The notes beneath the pieces are model-generated. The model did not search any database. It was not told the origin of the DNA and worked only from the letters and a program-made list of their open reading frames with translations. A stretch of DNA of 64,000 nucleotides from an uncultured Actinobacillus sp. (GTDB lineage: Bacteria > Pseudomonadota > Gammaproteobacteria > Enterobacterales > Pasteurellaceae): NCBI RefSeq assembly GCF_945915845.1, contig NZ_CAMEFX010000003.1, forward strand, positions 42,429 to 106,428, given 5' to 3'. A program made the position numbers and the translations under genes. Positions 39,773-49,109 of the stretch are shown piece by piece (position 1 is the first letter of the stretch; each line of letters begins with the position of its first letter).

Positions 39773-39802
39773 AAAGTGCGGTAAAATCTGACCGCACTTT
39801 TC
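39773..39802 (+). terminator. Paired-USS hairpin between mreB and mreC
   Basis: AAAGTGCGGT (39773-39782) and ACCGCACTTT (39791-39800) enclose an 8-nt loop and run into TTCG. Because mreC follows 29 bp later, it may reduce rather than stop transcription, lowering MreC and MreD relative to MreB. Confidence 0.75.
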
Positions 39803-39830
39803 GTTTATTTATTTCGATATTTTTCACTCA

Positions 39831-40880
39831 ATGAAACCAATTTTTAGTAAAGTTCCGCCGTTAGGTTTACGGCTTTTCCTTGCGGTCATCGCCTCTATTG
39901 CGTTGATACTCTCTGATGGGCAAACCAATGCCATGATTCGCATGCGTAGCCTTATGGAAACCGCGATGGGAAGTCTCTATTATTTGGCAAATTCACCACG
40001 TTCAGTGTTAGATAATGTCTCTGAAAACCTTGTAGATACCAATAAATTACAGATTGAAAATAAAGTCCTCAAAGATCAATTACGTGAAAAAAACGCGGAT
40101 CTCTTGTTACTTGACCAATTAAAAGTAGAAAATCAGCGTTTACGTTTATTGCTCAATTCACCACTACGTACCGATGAATATAAAAAAATTGCTGAAATTT
40201 TAACATCGGAAACAGATCGTTATCGCCAACAAGTTGTGATCAACCAAGGGGCAAATGATGGCGCTTATGTCGGTCAACCTGTCATTGATGAAAAAGGGGT
40301 GATTGGGCAGATTATTTCAGTCGGTGAACAAAATAGCCGCGTGCTGTTGCTTACAGATGTCACTCATGCCATTCCAGTCCAAGTTTTACGTAATGATGTG
40401 CGAATGATTGCAAGTGGCACGGGTCGCCCGGATGAACTCACCTTAGACAATGTACCGCGTTCGGTGGATATTGAAAAAGGTGATTTACTGGTCACTTCAG
40501 GGTTAGGGGGTCGTTTTCCTGAAGGCTATCCTGTTGCTGTCGTTGAAAATGTCTCTCGAGATGGCGCAAATTATTTTGCCACCATCACGGCAAAACCATT
40601 GGCATCCTTGGAACGTTTACGTTATGTACTCTTAATTTGGGCAAACGAGGATATGCACCGCGCCAAAGCCAGTTCCCCTGAAGAAGTACGGTCAACTGTA
40701 CAACAACGGCTAGCTAATCAGGAAAAAGGGGTTGATACCAAAAAAGCATTGATCGTTAATGAAGAAAATCAAACTCCACCAACTGTGGATGAGATACCAT
40801 CGCCTGATAATTTGCCTGAAATGAACAACCATGATAATCAGGTTGATCCTGAATTAAAAGAACACAGAGAAGAAGACTAA
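39831..40880 (+). CDS. mreC: Rod shape-determining protein MreC
   Basis: MreC links MreB to the periplasmic peptidoglycan machinery. The 349-residue protein has an N-terminal membrane anchor (about 12-28), a coiled coil (about 65-110) and a beta-rich periplasmic domain with NQGANDGAYVGQPVIDEKGVIGQI and VTSGLGGRFPEGYPVA. The acidic, Asn-rich tail (about 300-349) is longer than in E. coli. It overlaps the mreD start by 1 bp. Confidence 0.95.
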   Translation: MKPIFSKVPPLGLRLFLAVIASIALILSDGQTNAMIRMRSLMETAMGSLYYLANSPRSVLDNVSENLVDTNKLQIENKVLKDQLREKNADLLLLDQLKVENQRLRLLLNSPLRTDEYKKIAEILTSETDRYRQQVVINQGANDGAYVGQPVIDEKGVIGQIISVGEQNSRVLLLTDVTHAIPVQVLRNDVRMIASGTGRPDELTLDNVPRSVDIEKGDLLVTSGLGGRFPEGYPVAVVENVSRDGANYFATITAKPLASLERLRYVLLIWANEDMHRAKASSPEEVRSTVQQRLANQEKGVDTKKALIVNEENQTPPTVDEIPSPDNLPEMNNHDNQVDPELKEHREED

Positions 40881-41371
40881 TGAATGGACGATTCTTTATC
40901 CAATTTTTGGGACTATGTACGACATTTATTATTACCCTCGTACTGGAAATTGCACCTTGGCCGGCAGGGCTACAAGCCTTAAAACCGGCTTGGCTCCCTT
41001 TGGTATTGGCCACCTGGATTCTAGCTTTACCCACCAAAATTAATGTAGGAACCGCATTTATATTGGGGATGTTATGGGATGTGGCCATTGGCTCGATTCT
41101 TGGTGTACATGCTTTAGTGTTATCACTATTCGCTTACACGCTCGCACGCTACAACCAGATTTTTGCCAATCTGTCTCTATGGACGCAAAGTCTATTGATG
41201 ATTCTCATGGTATTTATGTTACGTATTGTTATTTTTATCGTAGAACTTTGTATTCATACGGCGACTTTCAACGGACAAGAAATTTTTGGCGCGATTATTA
41301 GTGGGGCATTATGGCCTTGGCTATTCTTATTACTTCGCCGTATCCAGCGTCAATTAGGGGTAAATATTTAG
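40880..41371 (+). CDS. mreD: Rod shape-determining protein MreD
   Basis: MreD is an inner-membrane partner of MreC. The 163-residue protein has five or so hydrophobic segments and the family motif WPAGLQALKPAWLPLVL and GMLWDVAIGSILGVHAL. Its ATG overlaps the mreC stop. It ends the mre operon. Confidence 0.93.
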   Translation: MNGRFFIQFLGLCTTFIITLVLEIAPWPAGLQALKPAWLPLVLATWILALPTKINVGTAFILGMLWDVAIGSILGVHALVLSLFAYTLARYNQIFANLSLWTQSLLMILMVFMLRIVIFIVELCIHTATFNGQEIFGAIISGALWPWLFLLLRRIQRQLGVNI

Positions 41372-41400
41372 AGTCTGTTTATTGAAAGATAAACAGCCCC
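41371..41400. mobile_element. Collapsed remnant of the 26-bp-TIR element family
   Basis: GAGTCTGTTTAT joins directly to TGAAAGATAAACAG, that is, the left terminus of the elements at 15355 and 59027 meets the right terminus with the middle missing. CTGTTTAT and ATAAACAG still form an 8-bp hairpin. It directly follows the mreD stop. Confidence 0.6.
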
Positions 41401-41415
41401 CAATTATCAAAAACA

Positions 41416-41456
41416 AAAGCGCGGTCAAAACTCAGTGAATTTTGACCGCGCTTTTT
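41416..41456. terminator. Bidirectional terminator between mreD and tonB
   Basis: AAAAGCGCGGTCAAAA and its complement TTTTGACCGCGCTTTT enclose a short loop, with T residues following. The stem is a USS variant (AAGCGCGGT) carrying a compensated base change on both arms. Confidence 0.85.
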
Positions 41457-41464
41457 TCATTAAA

Positions 41465-42223
41465 CTAACGAATCACAAAACTAATAGGAACACTCAAAGA
41501 ATCGCTCATGCCTGCAGGTCTCGCGCCCACTGACTGCGCTGAATTCACTGCATTGAGTGCGGAATTATCCAACTCTTCTTTACCCGAAGATTTTGCCACT
41601 CGCGCATTTCTTAAGGAACCGTCTGAAGTAAGATTAAAGGCAATGGTAACAACCCCTTGCAATCTCATCATTCTTGCTCGTTGAGAATATTTTTTATGTC
41701 GTTCAATCTCACGGTGCAATTTGGCTTTATAGGCTGCAATTTCCGAATCATTCGTACCATGTCCCACCATATTGGTATTGGTATTCGCAGATTTTGACAT
41801 CGCCGTTGCTTGTGAATTCACACTTGCATTTCCGGCTTGCACTTTTGTGGCAACCACCGCATTCGGATTAGGTTCGGATTTTGCCATCATCCTATGTTCA
41901 CGTTCTCGGTGTTTAAAGCGATGTTTTTCACGATGGTGCTCTTTCCGCTTTTCTTTATATTCTTCTTTCGGTTTGACAAATTGCTTGGTTGGATCGGCAA
42001 CGATTTCTTTTGGCTCCGGCTCAATGGCTTTCACGGCTTCCGCTGGAGGTTCAGATTCTACGCGCGTTGCCATTAACATTTCCATGGAAATATTCGTGGA
42101 AATTTCATCAGCAGTAATACCATTAGCGGGTTTATCTTCTTTAAACGAGAACCATAATAAAGCAATTAAACCCACATGAAAAAACAAAGAACCTAAGAAA
42201 CCAAGACGCAAATGACTTTTCAT
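41465..42223 (-). CDS. tonB: TonB energy transducer
   Basis: TonB transmits the proton-motive force to outer-membrane receptors. The 252-residue protein has an N-terminal anchor (about 8-25), a central periplasmic spacer with Pro/Lys-Glu and a His/Arg/Lys-rich run (about 85-115), and a C-terminal TonB domain with MRLQGVVTIAFNLTSDGSLRN. It starts 1 bp after exbD. The strongly basic, histidine-rich spacer is longer on charge than the Pro-Glu/Pro-Lys spacer of E. coli TonB. Confidence 0.93.
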   Translation of the reverse strand: MKSHLRLGFLGSLFFHVGLIALLWFSFKEDKPANGITADEISTNISMEMLMATRVESEPPAEAVKAIEPEPKEIVADPTKQFVKPKEEYKEKRKEHHREKHRFKHREREHRMMAKSEPNPNAVVATKVQAGNASVNSQATAMSKSANTNTNMVGHGTNDSEIAAYKAKLHREIERHKKYSQRARMMRLQGVVTIAFNLTSDGSLRNARVAKSSGKEELDNSALNAVNSAQSVGARPAGMSDSLSVPISFVIR

Positions 42224-42224
42224 G

Positions 42225-42611
42225 TTATTTGCCTTTTTCTTTCATTGCGACAATGGCAACGTTTTTGATGTGATTTTTTGCCATCAGATCTGTGATGGAC
42301 ACAAAATCCTGAAAGGAGGCTTCAGCATCCACTTTTAAAGTCACTTTTTGATCTTTATTCCAACTAGCAATTTCTTGTTCTAAGTCTGTTTTATCGATAG
42401 GCTTGTCGTTAAAAAACAATTTGCCATCATGAGTGACCGTTAACAATTTTGCTAAATCATCAGATTTAAAAGCGACAGTTTGAGAAGCTTTGGGAACATT
42501 AACTTGAATTTTGCCTTGTGAAATAAAGGAGGCCGTAATCAACACAATCGCTAACAAAACGAGCATAATGTCGATAAAAGGAATGATGTTAATTTCATCA
42601 AACTTTTTCAT
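42225..42611 (-). CDS. exbD: Biopolymer transport protein ExbD
   Basis: ExbD forms the energy-transducing motor with ExbB. The 128-residue protein has one membrane helix containing the essential aspartate in [17 protein letters not shown], followed by a periplasmic domain. It lies between exbB and tonB with 9-bp and 1-bp gaps. Confidence 0.95.
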   Translation of the reverse strand: MKKFDEINIIPFIDIMLVLLAIVLITASFISQGKIQVNVPKASQTVAFKSDDLAKLLTVTHDGKLFFNDKPIDKTDLEQEIASWNKDQKVTLKVDAEASFQDFVSITDLMAKNHIKNVAIVAMKEKGK

Positions 42612-42620
42612 AGCCTACCT

Positions 42621-43076
42621 CTATGCGCCAATATTTTTGCTGCTATTTAAGGCTTTCCATTTTAAGCGTTGCACTTCAACTTTTCGCCCTAGCGCGCTGT
42701 AAAACACCATAGATGGAATTGCCACTAAAATCCCCACCGCAGTGGCTTTTAACGCAAGGGATAAATGCAACATAATTGCCGCAGCGTCAATATCACCCGC
42801 GGAATTGCCTAAATCGAAGAAGGTTAATAAAATCCCAACGACCGTGCCTAATAAGCCGACATAAGGTGCATTGGCACCAATGGTTGAAATAATAGTGAGA
42901 TGGCGATTGAGATCGATGTCTAATTCGTGAATATTGCTATAGGTTTGCACTTTAATACGGCTGAGAAAAATGAAACGTTCAATCACAAAACACACCATAA
43001 TAAAGCTCATAATGCCTAATAAGCCGATGATAATGTAATCGCTATAGTCTTTGAGAAATTGAAATAATGCTGGCAT
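42621..43076 (-). CDS. exbB: Biopolymer transport protein ExbB
   Basis: ExbB is the pentameric proton-channel subunit of the TonB motor. The 151-residue form, shorter than E. coli ExbB, is usual in Haemophilus. It has three membrane segments and the family signature [19 protein letters not shown] and [18 protein letters not shown]. It heads exbB-exbD-tonB, and a Fur-box-like site lies 43 bp upstream. Confidence 0.95.
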   Translation of the reverse strand: MPALFQFLKDYSDYIIIGLLGIMSFIMVCFVIERFIFLSRIKVQTYSNIHELDIDLNRHLTIISTIGANAPYVGLLGTVVGILLTFFDLGNSAGDIDAAAIMLHLSLALKATAVGILVAIPSMVFYSALGRKVEVQRLKWKALNSSKNIGA

Positions 43077-43118
43077 AGGACACCTTTTATATAAGTAAAA
43101 ATTGCTTCCGAATATAAT

Positions 43119-43133
43119 TGAGAATTACTTTCA
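43119..43133. promoter_or_regulatory. Candidate Fur box upstream of exbB
   Basis: TGAGAATTACTTTCA matches the 7-1-7 Fur consensus (TGATAATnATTATCA) at 11 of 14 positions. It lies 43-57 bp upstream of exbB. Iron control of exbB-exbD-tonB is expected. Confidence 0.55.
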
Positions 43134-43278
43134 ATTAGGTTTTGAATTGTATCAAACTCAAGAAATGAGGTAAATAAACAAAATAAGGGTTTTACGATAT
43201 AGATCAAAAGTGCGGTGGAAAATAATGAAAAAGTGGGTAATAGGTCAACAAACTCCCCCATTGCCCACTCTCATTAAA

Positions 43279-45240
43279 CTAGAATTTATAAGCAACGCTT
43301 AATTTGTAGTTACGACCTGGATCTAAATCAACAGAACCATAATATTGCGTACTGTGATCCATATAAGCTTTGTTGAAAATGTTATCCACACCGGCAGTTA
43401 ACTCTAAGCCTTTGATTTGTTTAGGTGACCAAGATACATAAACATCACTAACTGCATAACTTTCACGAATAGTTTGTTCTACCGCAGGCAAGTTAACTTC
43501 TCGTACATACATGGTTTTCCAGCCTAAATCCAATTGGGCATCAGGAATGTAGTAGTTTAAGGCGAAAGTATAACGATCGCCTGTATCAGGGAAGGCATAA
43601 TAACCTGTGGCTTTTTGTTCACTACGTGCGCGAGCATAAGTTACTGAAGCGGCAAAATTGTCATAACGGTATTTAGCCGAGGCTTCAACCCCTTTTAACA
43701 CCACTTCACCAATATTTTGGTAAACACTACCACGACCACGACCTGCACTTACCGAGCGACTGATGTTGTCATAATTGGTGTGGAAATATTTAGCCGTGAG
43801 CGATAACCCATCGACATCCGCAAATACGCCGTCTTGTGCATAGCTAAATCCGATTTCTTTATTATCGCCACGCGTTGCGTCTAAGTTAGCAGAATAAGCT
43901 CGCGTGCCACGTAAATAAATTTCGCCTGCATCAGGGCCTTTGAATAATTCAGTGTAGTTGGCAAAGAGCATTAAATTATCCGTCACTGAATATTTTAACC
44001 CTAAGGCTTTAGAAACGCGGCGATAGGTTTTATCAAAGTTAGCGGCTAAATCTGCATTGTAATGATCATAGCGAAGCCCGGGTATAATCATTAAATTACC
44101 AAGGGCAATTCGATCTTCCAAATAAACAGAAGTACTGGTTAAATTCGCCACATAAGCATTTGCCGGCGCATTAAGCGCTTGTGATTTGGTATTGTAATAT
44201 TCACCACCGAATAAAATTTCGTGGTTTGTTTTGCCTAATTCAAAGCGTGATGTATTGGATAAAGTTCCGCCCACAGTGCGCACTTTGGTTTGTTCAGAAT
44301 TCATCGATTCTGAAACAGTTTCTGTATTGTACACATTAGCTTTGATATCAACCCATTGATTTTCTTCAGGATTATAACCATAGCTTAAGGTATAAGTTTT
44401 ACGGGTCAACCCTGCATAGGCTTTGCCGTGGCTGGCTTGATTGTAACCGCGCTCCCCTGGTGCCGGCACATCGCCTAAACACATTGCCATATTAGCGCGG
44501 AAACAGTTATAAGCAATATTGCGATAACGTTCCGCGGAAGCTTTAACCCAATGATCTTTGCCGATATTGTATTTGGCTTTGAAAAGATAATTTTGCAGAT
44601 GACCTTTGTTTTCATTTTCTAAGCCATTGCCATCTTTGCCATTTTCCTGATGACGATAGTTGAAATAACCTAATAATTCTAAATCATTGGCACGCCCATA
44701 TAACATCCCCATTCCTTGGTTTGAGTCGCCATTTGAGCCATAAGCATATTTGACTTTACCGCCAAAATTTTGTCCTTCTTCTAGCATATCCGAAGCATCG
44801 ACCGTTTCAAATTTGATAGAACCACCCAATGAACCAGCACCGGCCACCACCGAGTTTGAACCAACGTCAATATCAACACGTTTAAGAATTTCAGGATCGA
44901 TCCCATAGTTGCCGTTATGATGGAAGGCATAACCATTTTGACGCGCACCATCAACAGTAACAGTCAAATATTCTTCACTCACACCACGAATGTTATAACG
45001 TTCCACATTTGAACGTGCGCCATTCACGTTTACCCCTGGAATACCGCGAATAACATCAGACATTTTGGTGGCTTGACGAACTTTGGTTACCCCTTTGGCA
45101 TCAATATTTGCCGCTTGTGGTGCAATATTGTCACTAACCACATCAATGGTATCCAATTGTTCCGCCGCCTGTGTATTGAGTGCCACAAAAACACTCAATG
45201 GTAACAATGCCAGTGGCATTTTCTTGATTTTTTTCATCAT
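43279..45240 (-). CDS. TonB-dependent outer-membrane receptor (iron or haem)
   Basis: The 653-residue protein has a signal peptide (cleavage near NTQAA/E), a TonB box-like DTIDVVS, a plug domain (MSDVIRGIPGVNVNGA, NIRGVSEEYLTVTVDGARQNG) and a 22-strand barrel ending LDPGRNYKLSVAYKF with terminal Phe. The plug and the FETVDASDML segment resemble receptors of the FetA and haem-receptor groups. The ligand is uncertain, and the divergent siderophore-type ABC importer argues for a ferric siderophore. An alternative start is the second Met. Confidence 0.88.
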   Translation of the reverse strand: MMKKIKKMPLALLPLSVFVALNTQAAEQLDTIDVVSDNIAPQAANIDAKGVTKVRQATKMSDVIRGIPGVNVNGARSNVERYNIRGVSEEYLTVTVDGARQNGYAFHHNGNYGIDPEILKRVDIDVGSNSVVAGAGSLGGSIKFETVDASDMLEEGQNFGGKVKYAYGSNGDSNQGMGMLYGRANDLELLGYFNYRHQENGKDGNGLENENKGHLQNYLFKAKYNIGKDHWVKASAERYRNIAYNCFRANMAMCLGDVPAPGERGYNQASHGKAYAGLTRKTYTLSYGYNPEENQWVDIKANVYNTETVSESMNSEQTKVRTVGGTLSNTSRFELGKTNHEILFGGEYYNTKSQALNAPANAYVANLTSTSVYLEDRIALGNLMIIPGLRYDHYNADLAANFDKTYRRVSKALGLKYSVTDNLMLFANYTELFKGPDAGEIYLRGTRAYSANLDATRGDNKEIGFSYAQDGVFADVDGLSLTAKYFHTNYDNISRSVSAGRGRGSVYQNIGEVVLKGVEASAKYRYDNFAASVTYARARSEQKATGYYAFPDTGDRYTFALNYYIPDAQLDLGWKTMYVREVNLPAVEQTIRESYAVSDVYVSWSPKQIKGLELTAGVDNIFNKAYMDHSTQYYGSVDLDPGRNYKLSVAYKF

Positions 45241-45270
45241 TAGGTTCCTTCTTTTTGAATTTAGTGCAAT

Positions 45271-45285
45271 TGAGAATCGTTATTA
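45271..45285. promoter_or_regulatory. Candidate Fur box of the receptor gene
   Basis: TGAGAATCGTTATTA matches the 7-1-7 Fur consensus at 11 of 14 positions and lies 31-45 bp upstream of the receptor start. Confidence 0.6.
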
Positions 45286-45391
45286 TTTGTAAAAATAAAT
45301 TTCTGTCAACCGTTTTCTAAAAAAATTTTTCTGAAAAAAAATCCCATCAATTTTTATTTGTTTCAATAAAATTTCTGTGTTAGTCTGAATA

Positions 45392-45406
45392 TAAGAATTA
45401 TTCTCA
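45392..45406. promoter_or_regulatory. Candidate Fur box of the ABC importer operon
   Basis: TAAGAATTATTCTCA matches the 7-1-7 Fur consensus at 11 of 14 positions and lies 22-36 bp upstream of the first permease gene. Confidence 0.6.
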
Positions 45407-45427
45407 AAATCATTTACAAGGTTTTTA

Positions 45428-46384
45428 ATGCTATTTCAACGCTGTTATTTGCTTCTTTTATTGCTGTTGCTTTCCCTGATTTCCTTATTTATCGGGGTAA
45501 GTGCGGTCAATATTCAGGGACTTTTGGCGTTAGACAGTCAACAATGGGAAATGCTGACCATAAGTCGCTTACCGCGGTTAATCAGCATTTTAATTGCAGG
45601 ATCGGCGTTAAGCATTTGCGGGTTGGTGATGCAACAATTAAGCCGTAATCGATTTGTTTCGCCAACGACCGCAGGCACAATGGACAGCGCAAAATTGGGG
45701 ATTTTAATCGCGATTTTACTCTTCCCTTCCGCCAATATGCTGTTAAAAACCGGCATCGCCATTGTTGTTTCTTTCATTGGCACGCTGATCTTTATGACAA
45801 TTTTGGGAAAACTCAAGGTGAAAGACAGTATTTTCGTCCCCTTGGTTGGCATTATGTTCGGCAATATCATCAGCTCAATTACCGCCTTTATTGCTTACAA
45901 AGAAGATCTGTTGCAAAACCTTTCAGGTTGGTTACAAGGGGATTTTTCGCTCATTATGGCAGGACGTTATGAATTGCTCTATGTGAGTTTGCCGATGTTA
46001 GTCATTGCCTATTTATTTGCCCAACGTTTTTCCATTGTGGGAATGGGGCAAGATTTTGCGACCAATTTAGGATTAAATTATAAGCAGGTACTTTATTTAG
46101 GCTTAGTGATTGTGTCCGTAGTCTCTAGTATTATCATTATTTCCGTGGGCGTCATTCCCTTTTTAGGGCTGATTATCCCTAATTTAGTGACGCTTTATTT
46201 AGGCGATAACTTAAAAAAAGTCTTATCGCACACCGCACTTTTAGGTGCAATATTTGTATTATGTTGTGATATTTTAGGGCGTTTGGTGATTTATCCTTAC
46301 GAAATCGCCATTAATGTTGTTGTTGGCGTTTTTGGTAGCGCAATCTTCTTAGGGTTGTTATTGAGAAGATATCGTTATGCGTAA
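45428..46384 (+). CDS. Iron-siderophore ABC transporter permease 1 (FecCD family)
   Basis: The 318-residue protein has eight or nine membrane segments and FecCD motifs: SRLPRLISILIAGSALSICGLVMQ near the N-terminus and GVIPFLGLIIPNLVTLYLGDN near the C-terminus. It forms the importer channel with the next gene, which it overlaps by 8 bp. The closest groups by layout are the FatD/CeuB/VctD catechol-siderophore systems. The substrate is inferred. Confidence 0.9.
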   Translation: MLFQRCYLLLLLLLLSLISLFIGVSAVNIQGLLALDSQQWEMLTISRLPRLISILIAGSALSICGLVMQQLSRNRFVSPTTAGTMDSAKLGILIAILLFPSANMLLKTGIAIVVSFIGTLIFMTILGKLKVKDSIFVPLVGIMFGNIISSITAFIAYKEDLLQNLSGWLQGDFSLIMAGRYELLYVSLPMLVIAYLFAQRFSIVGMGQDFATNLGLNYKQVLYLGLVIVSVVSSIIIISVGVIPFLGLIIPNLVTLYLGDNLKKVLSHTALLGAIFVLCCDILGRLVIYPYEIAINVVVGVFGSAIFLGLLLRRYRYA

Positions 46385-47345
46385 AACATCCTTTAACCAC
46401 AAGCAAAAATTAGCTCTGTTAGTGATCATTAGTCTTATCGCTATGGCATTTTATCTCGCTTATAATTTGCCTAATCGCTGGCAATACGCCTTACATCATC
46501 GCGCCTTAAGTTTAACTGCGATGATGGTAACAGGTTCAGCCATTGCACTTGCCACAATGATTTTCCAAACCATCGCTAACAATCGAATTTTAACGCCAAG
46601 CATTTTAGGCTTAGATAGCCTGTATCTGTTCATTCAAATCATCATCCTGTTTCTCTTTGGATCAACGACGCTCAATTCCATTGATCCCGTTGTCATGTTC
46701 TTTGGCAGTACAGGCGTGATGGTATTATTTGCCCTGGGTTTGTATCAAGTGATGTTTAAACAAGAGCAACAAAATCTCTTTTTCTTGCTTTTAGTGGGCA
46801 TTGTGTTTGGCACCTTGTTCCAAAGCCTGACAACCTTTATGGAAGTGCTAATCGATCCCAACGAATTCCAAATTGCGCAAGACATTGGATTTGCCAGCTT
46901 TAACCGAATGAATTTAGGGATTTTATGGTTCGCCTTGGGGATTTTATTGCTGACGATTATTCTCAGTGTACGCTATTGGCGATACTTTGATGTTCTCGCG
47001 TTAGGGCGTGAACAGGCGATTAATTTGGGCGTGGATTATGCCAAAGTCACTAAACATTTATTAATTATTGTGGCAATTTTGATGTCCGTTTCCACCGCTC
47101 TTGTGGGCCCCATGACGTTCTTAGGCTTGCTGATTATGAATTTAACCTTTGAATTTATGCCAACCTATAAACACAAATGGCTCATTCCTGCGGCAATGTG
47201 TTTATCGATAATCACTCTGATTATCGGGCAAACCCTTGTCACCCAAGTTTTTGCTTTTAATACCACATTAAGCATTATTATCAATTTTGTGGGTGGCGTA
47301 TATTTTATTTTCCTGCTGTTAAAAACGAGTAAAAAATGGCAATAG
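46377..47345 (+). CDS. Iron-siderophore ABC transporter permease 2 (FecCD family)
   Basis: The 322-residue protein is the second FecCD permease, with HRALSLTAMMVTGSAIALATMIFQTI and GPMTFLGLLIMNLTFEFMPTYKH in the expected places. It overlaps both neighbours (8 bp upstream, 10 bp downstream), so the four genes form one tight operon of the FatC/CeuC type. Confidence 0.9.
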   Translation: MRKTSFNHKQKLALLVIISLIAMAFYLAYNLPNRWQYALHHRALSLTAMMVTGSAIALATMIFQTIANNRILTPSILGLDSLYLFIQIIILFLFGSTTLNSIDPVVMFFGSTGVMVLFALGLYQVMFKQEQQNLFFLLLVGIVFGTLFQSLTTFMEVLIDPNEFQIAQDIGFASFNRMNLGILWFALGILLLTIILSVRYWRYFDVLALGREQAINLGVDYAKVTKHLLIIVAILMSVSTALVGPMTFLGLLIMNLTFEFMPTYKHKWLIPAAMCLSIITLIIGQTLVTQVFAFNTTLSIIINFVGGVYFIFLLLKTSKKWQ

Positions 47346-48130
47346 AACTAAAACAACTGAGTAAACATTATGGCGATAAAGTCGTTGTAGATCAGATTTC
47401 TCTTTGTATTGAACAAGGCAAAATTACCGCATTTATTGGCCCGAATGGGGCGGGTAAAAGTACATTATTAGGCATGATGAGCCGCTTATTACCAAGCTCA
47501 AGCGGCGAAGTTTGGCTGGATGGCGAATTGCTTAATCAGAAAAAGAATGCAGACATTGCCAAACAATTAGCTATTTTAAAACAATCCAATCACATTAACT
47601 TGCGCTTAACCGTGGAAGAATTAGTAGCATTTGGACGTTTCCCTTACAGCAAAGGAAACTTAACCCAAACCGACCGCACTTTTATCGACAATGCGATAGA
47701 TTACATGGATTTAGGCGAGTTTAGACATCGCTACATCGACCAATTAAGCGGTGGGCAACGCCAACGTGCCTATATTGCAATGACCTTAGCACAGGATACG
47801 GATTACATTTTGTTAGACGAACCCTTGAATAATTTGGATATGAAACATTCGGTACAAATTATGCAAGTGTTGCGTAAACTAGTGGATGAACTAGGAAAAA
47901 CGGTAATTATCGTGATTCACGATATTAACTTTGCTTCTTGTTATGCAGATCAAATTCTCGCCATGAAAAAAGGGAAACTAGCGGCATTTGGGAAAACTGC
48001 TGATATTATGCAACGTGAAGTATTGGAACAAATTTATGATATGACAATCCCTATTTATGATATTGATGATTGTCGTATCGCAACCTATTTTCGAACTCAT
48101 AACAACCACTCACTAAAGGAAACTTTATGA
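47336..48130 (+). CDS. Iron-siderophore ABC transporter ATPase (FepC type)
   Basis: The 264-residue ATPase has Walker A GPNGAGKST, signature LSGGQRQRAYIAMTL, Walker B DYILLDEPLNNLD and the switch in VIHDINFASCYAD. It powers the importer with the two permeases and overlaps the binding-protein gene by 4 bp. Confidence 0.94.
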   Translation: MAIELKQLSKHYGDKVVVDQISLCIEQGKITAFIGPNGAGKSTLLGMMSRLLPSSSGEVWLDGELLNQKKNADIAKQLAILKQSNHINLRLTVEELVAFGRFPYSKGNLTQTDRTFIDNAIDYMDLGEFRHRYIDQLSGGQRQRAYIAMTLAQDTDYILLDEPLNNLDMKHSVQIMQVLRKLVDELGKTVIIVIHDINFASCYADQILAMKKGKLAAFGKTADIMQREVLEQIYDMTIPIYDIDDCRIATYFRTHNNHSLKETL

Positions 48131-49050
48131 AAAAACAGACAAAATTCACCGCACTTTGTGCAGCATTAAGCACCGCTTTCTTGGCATTTTCCGTACAAGC
48201 TAAAGATGTTACGGTTGATACTTTTACAGGACAACAAACCATTCCACACAATCCGCAACGCGTTGTGGTGTTGGAATTTGCCTTACTTGATGATCTTCGA
48301 GAATTAGGGCTAAAAGATCGTGTAGTAGGCAGTGTAAAAGGGAAAATCCCGAGCTACTTAAGTGAATTTGCTGATGATAAATACGCCAATATGGGGACAA
48401 TGCCTGAACCTAATTTTGAGAAAATTAATGAAGTTGCCCCTGATTTAATTATTGCATCAGGGCGTATGCAAAAAAACATTGATCGCTTAAAAGAAATTGC
48501 CCCTGTGCTGTACCTCGAAAATGACTACAACGACTATTATGGTCGTCTAAAAAAGAATATTTTTGCTTTGGCAAAAGTGTTTGATAAAGAAGCGGTAGCG
48601 GAAGAAAAACTCGCAAGTTTAGATAAACAAATTTCTTCGCTGGCACAATTAACAAAAGGAAAAACCGCGTTAGTGACCATTGTTAACGAAAGCCGAATTA
48701 GTGCCTTTGGCGATCAATCACGTTATGCGATGGTTTACAAAAACTTTGGTTTCTCACCAATTGACAATAACTTAACGGCAAGCACCCATGGCAATAGTGT
48801 TAGTTTTGAATATATTGCAGAAAAAAATCCTGATTATCTGTTAGTGGTTGACCGTACTGCTGCTGTTACAGACAAAGTCAATAATGCTCAAATGGTGTTA
48901 GACAATGCGATTGTAAATAAAACTAAAGCCGCGCAACAGCATCATATTATTTATCTTAATGCGCAAAATTGGTATTTAGCCTTTGGCGGCTTGAAATCTA
49001 CCGAGATTATGGTTGATGAAGTGAGTTCCGTGATGAAAGCAAAACCGTAA
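48127..49050 (+). CDS. Periplasmic siderophore-binding protein (FatB/CeuE/VctP-like)
   Basis: The 307-residue protein has a signal peptide (cleavage near SVQA/KD) and a class III binding-protein fold: IPHNPQRVVVLEFALLDDLRELGL, EKINEVAPDLIIASGRM and VNESRISAFGDQSRYAMVYKNFGF. There is no lipobox cysteine. The group binds catecholate siderophores. The exact ligand is unknown. A USS sits in the signal peptide coding region. Confidence 0.9.
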   Translation: MKKQTKFTALCAALSTAFLAFSVQAKDVTVDTFTGQQTIPHNPQRVVVLEFALLDDLRELGLKDRVVGSVKGKIPSYLSEFADDKYANMGTMPEPNFEKINEVAPDLIIASGRMQKNIDRLKEIAPVLYLENDYNDYYGRLKKNIFALAKVFDKEAVAEEKLASLDKQISSLAQLTKGKTALVTIVNESRISAFGDQSRYAMVYKNFGFSPIDNNLTASTHGNSVSFEYIAEKNPDYLLVVDRTAAVTDKVNNAQMVLDNAIVNKTKAAQQHHIIYLNAQNWYLAFGGLKSTEIMVDEVSSVMKAKP

Positions 49051-49071
49051 GCGTACAAAAACGAAATAAAG

Positions 49072-49105
49072 AAAACCGCACTTTATATGATGTAAAGTGC
49101 GGTTT
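49072..49105. terminator. Bidirectional paired-USS terminator after the binding-protein gene
   Basis: AAAACCGCACTTTA and TAAAGTGCGGTTT enclose a short loop and end in TTTTT on the plus strand. It separates the convergent importer operon and the ligase gene. Confidence 0.85.
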
Positions 49106-49109
49106 GTTT

